A DNA stretch of 7,329 nucleotides from JABCPE02 sp963506915 (GCA_963506915.1 CAUORE010000050.1:1-7329), one strand, 5' to 3'; positions 1 to 6,131 are shown, numbered from the stretch's first letter. Numbers and translations are program-made. The notes: generated from the letters alone by a model not told the origin.

Positions 1-68
1 AAGAAGCCATAGAAAATCCAGTGGAACTGCTCATGGAAAACAATGAGAAAAAAGCCCTTGAGCTATAA
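1..68 (+). CDS. 3' end of an unrecognised protein-coding gene
   Basis: The frame starting at base 3 is open and ends at a TAA at 66-68. It gives 21 visible residues, EAIENPVELLMENNEKKALE plus a final L. The fragment is charged and helical in character, with no membrane segment or motif that lets me name the family. The other two forward frames hit stops within this stretch (TAG at 10-12, TGA at 44-46), and a strong hairpin terminator follows 11 bases later, which supports this being a genuine gene end. The gene converges on the minus-strand OsmC gene. The N-terminal bulk lies outside the window, so no function is proposed. Confidence 0.55.
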   Translation, partial: EAIENPVELLMENNEKKALEL

Positions 69-79
69 ATATTCATTAA

Positions 80-119
80 AAAAAAATCAGAAATCCTTCG
101 AAAGATTTCTGATTTTTTT
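80..119. terminator. Bidirectional intrinsic terminator between convergent genes
   Basis: A perfect inverted repeat pairs 80-95 with 104-119 around an 8-base loop (CTTCGAAA). The core arms are ATCAGAAATC and GATTTCTGAT, flanked by an A-run on the left and a T-run on the right. Because the A-run becomes a U-run on the other strand, the hairpin can end transcription both ways. It lies between the plus-strand gene ending at 68 and the minus-strand OsmC gene ending at 138. Confidence 0.85.
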
Positions 120-137
120 GTTTCTGATTGATATTTT

Positions 138-536
138 TTAAGGAAGCATTTCAGATTCTATAGCAATTTCGCCAGTGAGAATTTTCTGAATAGGGCAGGC
201 GTGGGCTGTTTTGTGCAGGATGTTGCGCTGCTCTTCGGTAAGATTTCCTTTTATTTCTATGATTTTTTTGAATTGAGAAACGCCTTCTTTAGTTTCGTTA
301 TCGAAAAGAACTTTTACAGAAACTTCCTCTACATCCCATTCTTTGCGGTCTGCAAACATTTTGATAGTTGCAGTGGTGCAAGATGAAAGAGCTGAAGCTA
401 AAAGCTCCAGCGGATTGAATCCTTTTTCCTGTCCGCCTTTAGCTGTGGGTTCATCACCGATAATGCTGTTTTTACCAGCAGAGATGTTCATTAGATATTT
501 CTCTGCACCAATTTTTGTAATTACTTCTGCTTTCAT
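138..536 (-). CDS. OsmC/Ohr family protein (probable peroxide-detoxifying thiol protein)
   Basis: 132 aa, the usual length for a single-domain OsmC-like protein. Family knowledge: OsmC/Ohr proteins are cytoplasmic homodimers that reduce organic hydroperoxides with two cysteines placed in each active site. Both are visible here: Cys53 in ALSSCTTAT, following the helix motif NPLELLASAL (41-50), and Cys114 in HACPIQKIL. The spacing and the FNPLELL/SSC block resemble the YhfA-like or general OsmC branch rather than classical Ohr, so the true substrate is uncertain. There is no signal peptide. The start is the ATG at 534-536. There is no Shine-Dalgarno sequence, which is normal for Bacteroidota, but a -7 box sits about 20 bases upstream. 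The gene is monocistronic, divergent from the CNNM gene and convergent with the gene on its other side. Confident of the family, moderate on the role. Confidence 0.93.
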   Translation of the reverse strand: MKAEVITKIGAEKYLMNISAGKNSIIGDEPTAKGGQEKGFNPLELLASALSSCTTATIKMFADRKEWDVEEVSVKVLFDNETKEGVSQFKKIIEIKGNLTEEQRNILHKTAHACPIQKILTGEIAIESEMLP

Positions 537-554
537 AAATTAAGATTAAGACAG

Positions 555-562
555 CAAATATA
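555..562 (-). promoter_or_regulatory. Bacteroidota-type -7 box for the OsmC gene
   Basis: Read on the minus strand this is TATATTTG, a full match to the TAnnTTTG box used by the Bacteroidota primary sigma factor. It ends 18 bases before the OsmC ATG, so the predicted leader is very short. I do not see a TTG at the usual 19-21 base spacing upstream. The nearest one, read from 576-578, is only 13 bases away, so the -33 element is weak or absent. Confidence 0.55.
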
Positions 563-602
563 AGGCATATTTTGTCAAAACACCTTAACTTAAATCAAGA
601 AG

Positions 603-635
603 TTTGGTCAGATAAATATTTATTAGTTATATTTG
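603..635 (+). promoter_or_regulatory. Bacteroidota-type promoter for the CNNM/CorC-clpS unit
   Basis: A -33 TTG at 604-606 and a -7 box TATATTTG at 628-635 are separated by 21 bases, fitting the TTG/TAnnTTTG architecture of Bacteroidota promoters. Transcription would begin near 640-645, giving a leader of about 25 AT-rich bases before the ATG at 667. The same -7 octamer serves the divergent OsmC gene on the other strand. Confidence 0.7.
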
Positions 636-666
636 CATACTATTTTTGTTTAACAATTTAAATTAA

Positions 667-2007
667 ATGAACCCCGATAGTTTATTAAAACTTTTATTAG
701 CTTTATTTTTTGTAATACTTAATGGCTTTTTCGTGGCAGCAGAGTTTTCGATAGTTAAAGTGCGCCACTCTCAAATTCAAATCAAGGCGGAAGGAGGAAA
801 TGCCTCCGCAAAACAAGCCGAAAAAATCATCAAAAACTTAGACGCTTATCTCTCTGCTACACAGCTGGGAATTACGCTAGCCAGTCTAGCACTCGGTTTC
901 ATAGGAGAAAGCACGATGCATCATATTTTAGAAGCGGCGTTTTCTAAACTGAATATTGATATTGCCCCAGAAACGCTTTCTACGATGGCTTTGGCGGGAA
1001 GTTTCCTTGTTGTAACGATGATGCACATAGTCTTCGGAGAATTAGTTCCGAAGTCAATAGCGATTAGAAAATCAGAGGCGACGACTTTGTTTGTTGCATG
1101 GCCTTTGTTGTTATTTTACAATATATTCAAGCCGTTTATTTGGTTGATGAATGCGATTTCTAATGCATTTTTAAGACTTATCAATATTCACCCTGTGGCT
1201 GGTCATGAGATACACTCCACAGAGGAGCTTCAGCTGTTGGTAAAACAAAGTGCAGCAGGAGGAGAGATAGAAGAGGAAAATTATGAAATTATCAAAAATG
1301 CTTTTGACTTTACTGACCATACCGCTAAGCAGGTAATGGTGCCGAGACAGAATATCATTACTATTGATATCAGCGAGGATAATGATGTGATTTTAAGTAA
1401 AATAATAGACTGCGGATATTCTAGAATTCCTGTGTATGAGAACTCCATAGACAATATCATAGGGATTTTCTACACAAAAGAAATCATGCGTGAATACATC
1501 AAAAACAAAGATGTAGATTTAAGAAAGTTCCTGCGTGAGGCCTTTTTCGTGGTGGGAAGTAAGAAGATATCCGATTTGATGAATGTTTTTCAACAGAAAA
1601 AACAGCACATTGCGATTGTAATTGATGAATTCGGAGGAACAGAAGGAATCGTAACATTAGAAGATATTTTGGAAGAGCTGGTAGGAGAAATCCAAGACGA
1701 AGAAGATGATGAACAAAAATTAGTAGATGAGGTAGCAGAAAATACATTCTGGATACATGCAACACAGCCTTTGGATGAGATAAATGAATATCTGCCCGCG
1801 CCACTACCAGAAGATCCTGAATACAATACTTTGGCGGGATATATTATGTATCAGTTGTCGGATATTCCAGAAGAAAATCAGGAATTTAAGCTGTGTAATT
1901 ATGCTTTCAAAATCTTGAAAATGCAGAATAAAAGTGTGGAGATGGTAGAGCTGAAATATGAACCACAGGACATAGAAGAAACACATGAAGAGACAGAAAA
2001 AATATAA
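667..2007 (+). CDS. CNNM/CorC-HlyC family membrane protein (hemolysin-related transporter)
   Basis: 446 aa, the normal length for the CNNM/CorC family of inner-membrane proteins linked to Mg2+ or other cation efflux. The old label 'hemolysin' is historical. Three expected domains appear in order. First is a DUF21/CNNM membrane domain at about 5-190, with hydrophobic segments near 5-27, 65-83, 104-124 and 140-162 and the family signatures VAAEFSIVKVRHSQI and GELVPKSIAIRKSE. Next is a CBS pair at about 220-340, including VMVPRQNIITID, SRIPVYENSIDNIIG and IDEFGGTEGIVTLEDILEEL. Last is a C-terminal CorC_HlyC domain at about 355-432 (FWIHATQPLDEINEYL, YNTLAGYIMYQL). An acidic linker, EIQDEEDDEQ, joins the last two. 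The start ATG at 667 lies just after a good promoter. The last 23 bases overlap the clpS start. Ion specificity cannot be read from the sequence. The gliding protein GldE is a paralogue in this phylum, but nothing here points to it. Confidence 0.93.
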   Translation: MNPDSLLKLLLALFFVILNGFFVAAEFSIVKVRHSQIQIKAEGGNASAKQAEKIIKNLDAYLSATQLGITLASLALGFIGESTMHHILEAAFSKLNIDIAPETLSTMALAGSFLVVTMMHIVFGELVPKSIAIRKSEATTLFVAWPLLLFYNIFKPFIWLMNAISNAFLRLINIHPVAGHEIHSTEELQLLVKQSAAGGEIEEENYEIIKNAFDFTDHTAKQVMVPRQNIITIDISEDNDVILSKIIDCGYSRIPVYENSIDNIIGIFYTKEIMREYIKNKDVDLRKFLREAFFVVGSKKISDLMNVFQQKKQHIAIVIDEFGGTEGIVTLEDILEELVGEIQDEEDDEQKLVDEVAENTFWIHATQPLDEINEYLPAPLPEDPEYNTLAGYIMYQLSDIPEENQEFKLCNYAFKILKMQNKSVEMVELKYEPQDIEETHEETEKI

Positions 2008-2293
2008 CATATACTGCGGAAATTCACAAACAGAGAAACAAACTGATGTTCTTCTTTTGGAGGAGGAGAATGCAGAAAATAAGTTGGTTCTTTATAATGA
2101 TGATGTCAATACTTTTGATTTTGTGATAGAATCTCTTATAGAAGTTTGTAAACACACACTGGAACAGGCGGAGCAGTGCACTATGCTGGTTCATTATAAA
2201 GGCAAATGCACTGTGAAAACAGGCGATATGGAAATGCTTATGCCTATGCACCAGAAGCTTTTAGGACGAGGTCTTACCAGTGAAATAATATAA
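1985..2293 (+). CDS. clpS: ATP-dependent Clp protease adaptor ClpS
   Basis: 102 aa. ClpS binds proteins with destabilising N-terminal residues (N-degrons) and delivers them to the N-domain of ClpA/ClpC for degradation by ClpP in the cytoplasm. The core runs from about residue 33 to 102 after a flexible N-terminal tail, as in the family. The N-degron pocket is clear: N38-D39-D40 in LYNDDVNTFDFVIESL corresponds to E. coli N34-D35-D36, and H70 in VHYKGK corresponds to H66. The position of E. coli gatekeeper Met40 is Phe44 here. The start ATG at 1985 lies inside the end of the CNNM gene, a 23-base overlap in another frame. No other in-frame ATG precedes the core, so I keep it. Translation is probably coupled to the upstream gene and transcription comes from its promoter. 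A strong terminator touches the stop codon. Confidence 0.93.
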   Translation: MKRQKKYNIYCGNSQTEKQTDVLLLEEENAENKLVLYNDDVNTFDFVIESLIEVCKHTLEQAEQCTMLVHYKGKCTVKTGDMEMLMPMHQKLLGRGLTSEII

Positions 2294-2322
2294 AAAAACT
2301 GCTCAAATCTGAGCAGTTTTTT
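2293..2322. terminator. Bidirectional terminator touching both stop codons
   Basis: Arms 2293-2305 and 2310-2322 pair perfectly around the 4-base loop AATC. The GC-bearing core is CTGCTCA/TGAGCAG, flanked by six A and six T, giving a U-tract in either direction. The left arm begins on the last base of the clpS TAA (2291-2293). The right arm covers two bases of the stop codon of the minus-strand thioredoxin-like gene (2321-2323). Confidence 0.92.
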
Positions 2323-2827
2323 AGTTTTTAGCAATCCATTTTTCGAAGAAAGTTTTTACTTTTTCTAGGCTGTAGCCTTTTCCTTCTTCAAAAACCTCGC
2401 TGCTCTGTGTGTGGATTTGTTTCCCGTTTTTATCTAAAATAATGAAAACAGGATAACCGAATTTCTCGCCAGGGTTGCCGTATTTAGCAAAAACTTTTTC
2501 GTTTTTATTCTTCAGAGAAAAATTTAGATGGTAATAAAGAAAACTTTCATCAACTATTTTCTTTAGTTCAGGAGTTGTTTTCACAAAATTATCAAACCTC
2601 AGACACCAGATGCACCAGTTTCCGCCCGCCTGCAAGATGATGTTTTTGTTTTCTTTTTGGGCTTGTTTTACTAATTTTTGGATTTCTATTTCTGCATTAT
2701 CCTCCTCTCTGTATGGTTTCGGAAGAGCCTGTTTTTCCTGCTGTGGACTTATTTCAGATGTTTGAGCGTAATATAATGAAGGTGCCAAAACGCCTAAAAA
2801 AGCAAGTTTTAAGAATATCTTTTTCAT
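2321..2827 (-). CDS. Exported thioredoxin-family protein with a WCIWC active site
   Basis: 168 aa. An N-terminal signal peptide is clear: MKK, then a hydrophobic stretch, with probable cleavage after Ala21 (LYYA/QTSE), so the mature protein should be periplasmic. A short polar linker (about 22-48) precedes a thioredoxin fold (about 49-167). The redox motif is C72-I73-W74-C75 inside GGNWCIWCLRF, and a probable cis-proline is P126 in FGYPVFII. The pattern resembles the Thioredoxin_7/DsbD-gamma-like group (xWCxWCxxF/M), which exchanges disulfides in the envelope, rather than classical WCGPC thioredoxin. No membrane DsbD partner is in the window. The start ATG at 2825-2827 is preceded by a TACATTTG box. 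The gene is monocistronic, convergent with clpS and divergent from the acyltransferase gene. Confident of fold and export; the partner is unknown. Confidence 0.9.
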   Translation of the reverse strand: MKKIFLKLAFLGVLAPSLYYAQTSEISPQQEKQALPKPYREEDNAEIEIQKLVKQAQKENKNIILQAGGNWCIWCLRFDNFVKTTPELKKIVDESFLYYHLNFSLKNKNEKVFAKYGNPGEKFGYPVFIILDKNGKQIHTQSSEVFEEGKGYSLEKVKTFFEKWIAKN

Positions 2828-2841
2828 TGTTAAAATTTTTC

Positions 2842-2870
2842 CAAATGTAATAAAAAAATGGAATTAACAA
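2842..2870 (-). promoter_or_regulatory. Bacteroidota-type promoter for the thioredoxin-like gene
   Basis: On the minus strand a TTG (2868-2870) is followed after 18 bases by TACATTTG (2842-2849), a full TAnnTTTG match with spacing one base shorter than usual. The -7 box ends 14 bases before the ATG, predicting a very short leader, as for the OsmC gene. Confidence 0.55.
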
Positions 2871-2876
2871 AATTTG

Positions 2877-2884
2877 TATCTTCG
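2877..2884 (+). promoter_or_regulatory. Possible -7 box for the acyltransferase operon
   Basis: TATCTTCG differs from TAnnTTTG at one position and ends 17 bases before the TTG start at 2902. I find no TTG at the proper -33 distance. Position and leader length fit the other promoters in this window, but the match is imperfect, so this is tentative. Confidence 0.35.
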
Positions 2885-2901
2885 CATCCAAAATTTATAC
2901 A

Positions 2902-3780
2902 TTGAATAATTTACTTTTTCATATTGTTTATTTAGCATCAAAATTGCCGCTGGGCGTGTTGTATATTATTTCGGATATTATTTTTTTTGTTAATTATTAT
3001 ATCATTGGTTACCGAAAAAAAATCGTTTATGAAAATTTAAAAAATTCTTTTCCTGACAAAAGCGAAAAGGAAATTAAACAAATTCAAAAGAAATTTTTTC
3101 GTAATTTTTCCGATTACATAGTAGAAACCGTGAAAGCGATGACAATCAGTGAAGAAGAGCTGGGAAAGCGTGTGAAGCACATTAACCAAGAGCTTTTTCA
3201 TCAAGCTAAAATCGAAAGAAAAAATGTAATTATCTTGGCAGGACATGTTTTTGACTGGGAGTGGATCAATGCCTTTGCGAAAATCATTCCGCAGGAAAAC
3301 TGCCATCCTGTTTATAGAAAGGTAAATAATGATTTTTGGGAGGAGAAAGTGAAACTCATCAGAAATCGTTTCGGGAATAAGGCGCTGAACTCTCGTGAGA
3401 TTATCAGACATATATTGAGAACGCCTGTTGATGGGAATTCGGCGTATATGTTCGTGGCTGACCAAACGCCGCATTTCTCCGAGGTTTATTACGGATTAAA
3501 GTTTTTAAATCAGAGAACTCCTGTTTTCATCGGTTATGACAAGCTTTCACAAAGGCTGGATTTGGCTTTTATCTATTGTGAAATGAAAAAAGTAAAACGA
3601 GGATATTATGAAGTGAGCTATCACCGAATTTACCCTGATGGAGAGCAGTTTAGAGAATATGAAGTGGTGAGGAAGTTCCATAAAATGCTGGAAGAAACGA
3701 TAAATGAGCGCCCAGACAACTGGCTCTGGTCTCACCGAAGATGGAAATATCAGAACGATATCAAAAAATATGAGGAATAA
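2902..3780 (+). CDS. LpxL/HtrB-type lysophospholipid (lipid A) acyltransferase
   Basis: 292 aa, typical for the bacterial lipid A acyltransferase family, which transfers acyl chains onto lipid A precursors or related lipids at the inner face of the inner membrane. An N-terminal hydrophobic anchor spans about 4-36, followed by the usual Arg/Lys-rich segment GYRKKIVYENLKNSF. The catalytic HX4E motif is H115 to E120 in AGHVFDWEW. Later conserved blocks are ADQTP (186-190) and the C-terminal RPDNWLWSHRRWK (270-282). The start is a TTG at 2902. The first in-frame ATG is codon 80 (3139), which would remove the anchor, and no in-frame ATG lies between the promoter-like box and the TTG. Twelve bases separate it from the glycosyltransferase gene, so the two are surely co-transcribed. 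The exact acceptor and acyl chain cannot be told; an aminolipid or other lysophospholipid is an alternative to lipid A. Confidence 0.9.
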   Translation: MNNLLFHIVYLASKLPLGVLYIISDIIFFVNYYIIGYRKKIVYENLKNSFPDKSEKEIKQIQKKFFRNFSDYIVETVKAMTISEEELGKRVKHINQELFHQAKIERKNVIILAGHVFDWEWINAFAKIIPQENCHPVYRKVNNDFWEEKVKLIRNRFGNKALNSREIIRHILRTPVDGNSAYMFVADQTPHFSEVYYGLKFLNQRTPVFIGYDKLSQRLDLAFIYCEMKKVKRGYYEVSYHRIYPDGEQFREYEVVRKFHKMLEETINERPDNWLWSHRRWKYQNDIKKYEE

Positions 3781-3792
3781 ATACTTTTTTTG

Positions 3793-4764
3793 ATGAAAAA
3801 AATTGCTGTTGTAATCCTAAACTGGAATGGGAAAAGCTGGCTGGAAAAATTCCTGCCCACGGTTCTCAAATATTCTGAATCTGCACAAATTTATGTCGTG
3901 GATAATGCCTCTACGGATGACAGTGTTTCGTTTTTAGAGAATAATTTTCCTTCGGTAAAAGTGATTCAGAATACCGAAAATTCGGGATTTGCAGGAGGTT
4001 ATAATGAAGGACTGAAACAGGTAGAGGAAGAAATCTACTGCTTGCTCAATTCCGATGTGGAAGTCACAGAGGGCTGGCTGGAACCTATTTTGGATTTATT
4101 TCAGCAAAACCCAGAAATAGCGGCTATTCAGCCCAAAATTCTTTCCTATGATAGAAAAAATTACTTTGAATTTGCAGGAGCAGGAGGCGGTTTGATAGAT
4201 AATTTGGGCTATCCCTACTGCCGAGGGCGTGTTTTTGATGATTTGGAGGAGGATAAAGGGCAATATGATGACGAAACGGAGATTTTCTGGGCATCGGGCT
4301 GTTGTTTTTTTATAAGGAAGAGTGATTTTTGGCTTGCTGGTGGATTTGATGAGCGTTTTTTTGCCCATCAGGAGGAAATAGACCTTTGCTGGCGGCTGAT
4401 AAATTTGGGTAAAAAAATATTTTATACAGGAAAATCAACGATTTATCATGTTGGTGGAGGAACTTTAAACAAACAAAACCCAAGAAAAACTTTTCTAAAT
4501 ATAAGAAATAATCTCTCTATGCTGGTTAAAAACCTGCCTTTTGGAGCATTGTTTTGGATAATTCCGTTGCGATTGGTTTTAGATGTGGTGGCTGGCATTT
4601 ATCTTGCATATAAAGAAGGAATTTCGCATCTTTGGGCAGTTTTCAGAGGACATTTGGGATTTTATACTCAGTTCCTAGAAAGTTTTAGAAGAAGAGCAAG
4701 GTTTCAGAAAAAGAATTATTACCAAACCAAATATTTGGTTTTTAGGTATTTTATAAAAAAGTAG
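3793..4764 (+). CDS. Family 2 glycosyltransferase (rhamnosyltransferase-like)
   Basis: 323 aa from the ATG at 3793; a TTG directly before it (3790) would add only one residue and the ATG is preferred. This is a GT-A fold enzyme of glycosyltransferase family 2 that moves a sugar from a nucleotide donor. The expected blocks appear in order: VVILNWNG (6-13), VVDNASTDDSV (35-45, nucleotide binding), NTENSGFAGGYNEGL (60-74), the DXD-like metal site LLNSDVEV (84-91), then ASGCCFFIRKSDFWLAGGFDERFF (167-190), the acceptor/catalytic region QEEIDLCWRL (193-202), and YHVGGGTL. This arrangement is that of the rhamnosyltransferase-like branch used in O-antigen and capsule synthesis. A hydrophobic stretch near 250-273 and a basic C-terminal tail suggest membrane association. 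Position between an acyltransferase and an envelope peptidase supports an envelope glycan role. Sugar and acceptor are unknown. Confidence 0.92.
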   Translation: MKKIAVVILNWNGKSWLEKFLPTVLKYSESAQIYVVDNASTDDSVSFLENNFPSVKVIQNTENSGFAGGYNEGLKQVEEEIYCLLNSDVEVTEGWLEPILDLFQQNPEIAAIQPKILSYDRKNYFEFAGAGGGLIDNLGYPYCRGRVFDDLEEDKGQYDDETEIFWASGCCFFIRKSDFWLAGGFDERFFAHQEEIDLCWRLINLGKKIFYTGKSTIYHVGGGTLNKQNPRKTFLNIRNNLSMLVKNLPFGALFWIIPLRLVLDVVAGIYLAYKEGISHLWAVFRGHLGFYTQFLESFRRRARFQKKNYYQTKYLVFRYFIKK

Positions 4765-4786
4765 AATTTTTAAAAATTATTAAATT

Positions 4787-5644
4787 ATGAAATGGACAAA
4801 CGATAGAAGTGACAATGTGGAAGACCGCAGAGGAAAGGGCGGTGGTAGAGGAATGATGATAGGCGGTGGACTGGGAACGATAGTTATGCTACTAGTAGTG
4901 ATGTTTTTAGGAGGCGACCCTTCGGCAGTGTTGAATAACAGTGGTGTTATGCAAGGTCAGGCGCAGACAGAGCAAAGACAGCTAACCGAAGAAGAGCTTA
5001 AAACCTATGAATTTGTGAGAATGGTAACGGCTGAGACAGAGGAAACATGGACAGAGATTTTTCAGGAACATGGTTTGGAATACAGAAAACCGAAAGTGGT
5101 GATGTTTGAGCAGGTTACCCAGTCAGGATGTGGTACAGCCCAAGCAGCGATGGGGCCTTTCTATTGTCCAGCTGATGAGACTATATATATGGATATGAGT
5201 TTCTTTAATGAACTTCAAAGTAAATATGGAGCTAAAGTAACAGAGTTCTCAGTGGCATATGTTATGGCGCATGAGGTGGGGCATCATGTTCAAAATCTTT
5301 TAGGGACTTTACAGAAATCTGATAAAATGAGAAGAAGCGGCCGTTTTTCAGAAGCTGAAATCAATAGAAATTCTGTTGCCGTAGAGCTTCAGGCGGATTT
5401 TTATGCAGGAGTATGGGCTAGAAGAAGTAACAACAGAGAAAATTTCTTGGATTCCAAAGATATAGATGCTGCCATCAGTGCTGCTGAAGCGGTGGGAGAT
5501 GACAATATCCAGAAGCGTTCCCAAGGTTATGTGAATCAAGAGGCCTTTACGCATGGTTCTTCTGCACAGAGAAAAGAATGGTTTATGAAAGGATATAACA
5601 CAGGAGACATCAGACAAGGAAATACATTTGAAGCACTGAGATAG
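4787..5644 (+). CDS. YpfJ-type membrane-anchored neutral zinc metallopeptidase
   Basis: 285 aa, close to the usual family length (E. coli YpfJ is about the same). The N-terminus MKWTNDRSDNVEDRRG is the family hallmark and is followed by a Gly-rich patch and one transmembrane segment (about 23-42). The rest is predicted to be outside the cytoplasm. The zinc site is H162-E163-V164-G165-H166-H167 in MAHEVGHHVQ, with the probable third-ligand region VELQADFYAGVW (198-210). Two cysteines, C115 and C127, in SGCGTAQAAMGPFYCP could form a disulfide. The conserved C-terminal block FTHGSSAQRKEWFMKGYNTG is intact. The physiological substrate of this family is not known to me. It starts 22 bases after the glycosyltransferase stop, in a very AT-rich spacer with no terminator or clear promoter, so it is probably in the same operon. 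Confidence 0.93.
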   Translation: MKWTNDRSDNVEDRRGKGGGRGMMIGGGLGTIVMLLVVMFLGGDPSAVLNNSGVMQGQAQTEQRQLTEEELKTYEFVRMVTAETEETWTEIFQEHGLEYRKPKVVMFEQVTQSGCGTAQAAMGPFYCPADETIYMDMSFFNELQSKYGAKVTEFSVAYVMAHEVGHHVQNLLGTLQKSDKMRRSGRFSEAEINRNSVAVELQADFYAGVWARRSNNRENFLDSKDIDAAISAAEAVGDDNIQKRSQGYVNQEAFTHGSSAQRKEWFMKGYNTGDIRQGNTFEALR

Positions 5645-5711
5645 GGGTTGTAGATATTAATGTGATAAAAGTGACTCCGACTTTGAATTAAAAAAATTTA
5701 ATAAATAAGAA

Positions 5712-6131
5712 ATGAAGGTAAAGAAATATCAATTAATTCTTTGTTTATGGGTCATTATAGCAGGAGGTATTGTTTTTGTATTTTTTCGAGAAAAATTAGA
5801 AAAAAATCCCAATGCATTAAAATTCAAAGATCATCAATTAATGATAGTATAAATGATACCGCAATTAATCACAATTATTATTTTAAAAATAGGAAACAAA
5901 AATTACTATCAAAATACAGACACAATGTTTGTATATTACCCTAAAAATGAAAAAGAAGTTAGAGCTTTGATTGAAAATTATAGGAATGCGGAAGAACTTA
6001 TTAATGAACAGATATTGTGGAGGGATGTTCTCCCTCCTTTTAGACTAATCAAAGAGAGAAAAAGTGATACTTTAATTATTGTAAAAGAAGGGAAGAGATA
6101 TATTTTTACAAGGGAAAAATTAAATGAATAA
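5712..6131 (+). pseudogene. Small single-pass membrane protein gene, apparently broken by two compensating frameshifts
   Basis: From the ATG at 5712 the frame encodes 46 residues: a short basic start, a membrane segment (about 6-25), then REKLEKNPNALKFKDHQL. It stops at TAA 5850-5852. The same frame reopens immediately at ATG 5853 and runs to TAA 6129-6131. Between about 5840 and 5888 the neighbouring frame gives a more natural hydrophilic sequence, NDSINDTAINHNYYFK. Adding one base near 5840 and removing one A from the A-run at 5885-5889 joins all parts into one protein of about 139 aa: KFKDHQL, then NDSINDTAINHNYYFK, then IGNKNYYQNTDTMFVYYPKN. As written, the frame instead gives the hydrophobic MIPQLITIIILKI after the stop. 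Either the gene is inactivated or the sequence has two small errors. The family is not recognised and no function is proposed. Confidence 0.55.
5853..6131 (+). CDS. Downstream reading frame of the interrupted gene, as the sequence stands
   Basis: 92 aa if read alone from the ATG directly abutting the upstream TAA (TAAATG), an arrangement that could allow translation re-initiation. The part from IGNKNYYQNTDTMFVYY onward looks genuinely coding: it is polar, charged and ends in LIIVKEGKRYIFTREKLNE. The first 13 residues are unusually hydrophobic and probably out of the original frame. I recognise no domain. I list it separately because an annotation pipeline would probably call it, but I favour it being the C-terminal part of the 5712-6131 gene. 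Confidence 0.35.
   Translation: MIPQLITIIILKIGNKNYYQNTDTMFVYYPKNEKEVRALIENYRNAEELINEQILWRDVLPPFRLIKERKSDTLIIVKEGKRYIFTREKLNE

Noticed and set aside
667..2007. Calling the CNNM/CorC protein a hemolysin or virulence factor
   Set aside because: The name comes from an old annotation of relatives; the visible DUF21, CBS and CorC_HlyC domains indicate a membrane transporter-type protein.
1499..2251. Several minus-strand open frames (68-101 codons) across the CNNM and clpS genes
   Set aside because: Their translations are low-complexity (runs of Ser, or Leu/Phe/His), as expected from the antisense of acidic coding sequence, and the plus-strand genes are certain.
3037..3474. A 145-codon open frame on the minus strand inside the acyltransferase gene
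   Set aside because: It lies wholly within a gene with clear catalytic motifs, has no recognisable domain and no promoter-like box; it is a shadow frame.
4765..4778. Palindrome AATTTTTAAAAATT between the glycosyltransferase and metallopeptidase genes
   Set aside because: It is made only of A and T, so a chance palindrome is likely in such DNA. The stem would be unstable and it sits inside a likely operon.
5668..5684. Hairpin AAAGT/ACTTT after the metallopeptidase as a terminator
   Set aside because: The stem is only 5 base pairs with a 7-base loop and is followed by an A-rich, not T-rich, stretch on the plus strand.
5836..5890. Programmed ribosomal frameshifting joining the two frames
   Set aside because: Two opposite shifts would be needed. 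No slippery heptamer is in the right phase at the first site, and I see no stimulatory hairpin after either site.
5741..5944. A separate 67-codon gene in the second forward frame
   Set aside because: Its first part is out of frame with the membrane protein starting at 5712 and reads unnaturally (many Arg, Cys and Ser). Only the middle part (about 5840-5888) looks coding, which is better explained by indels in one gene.
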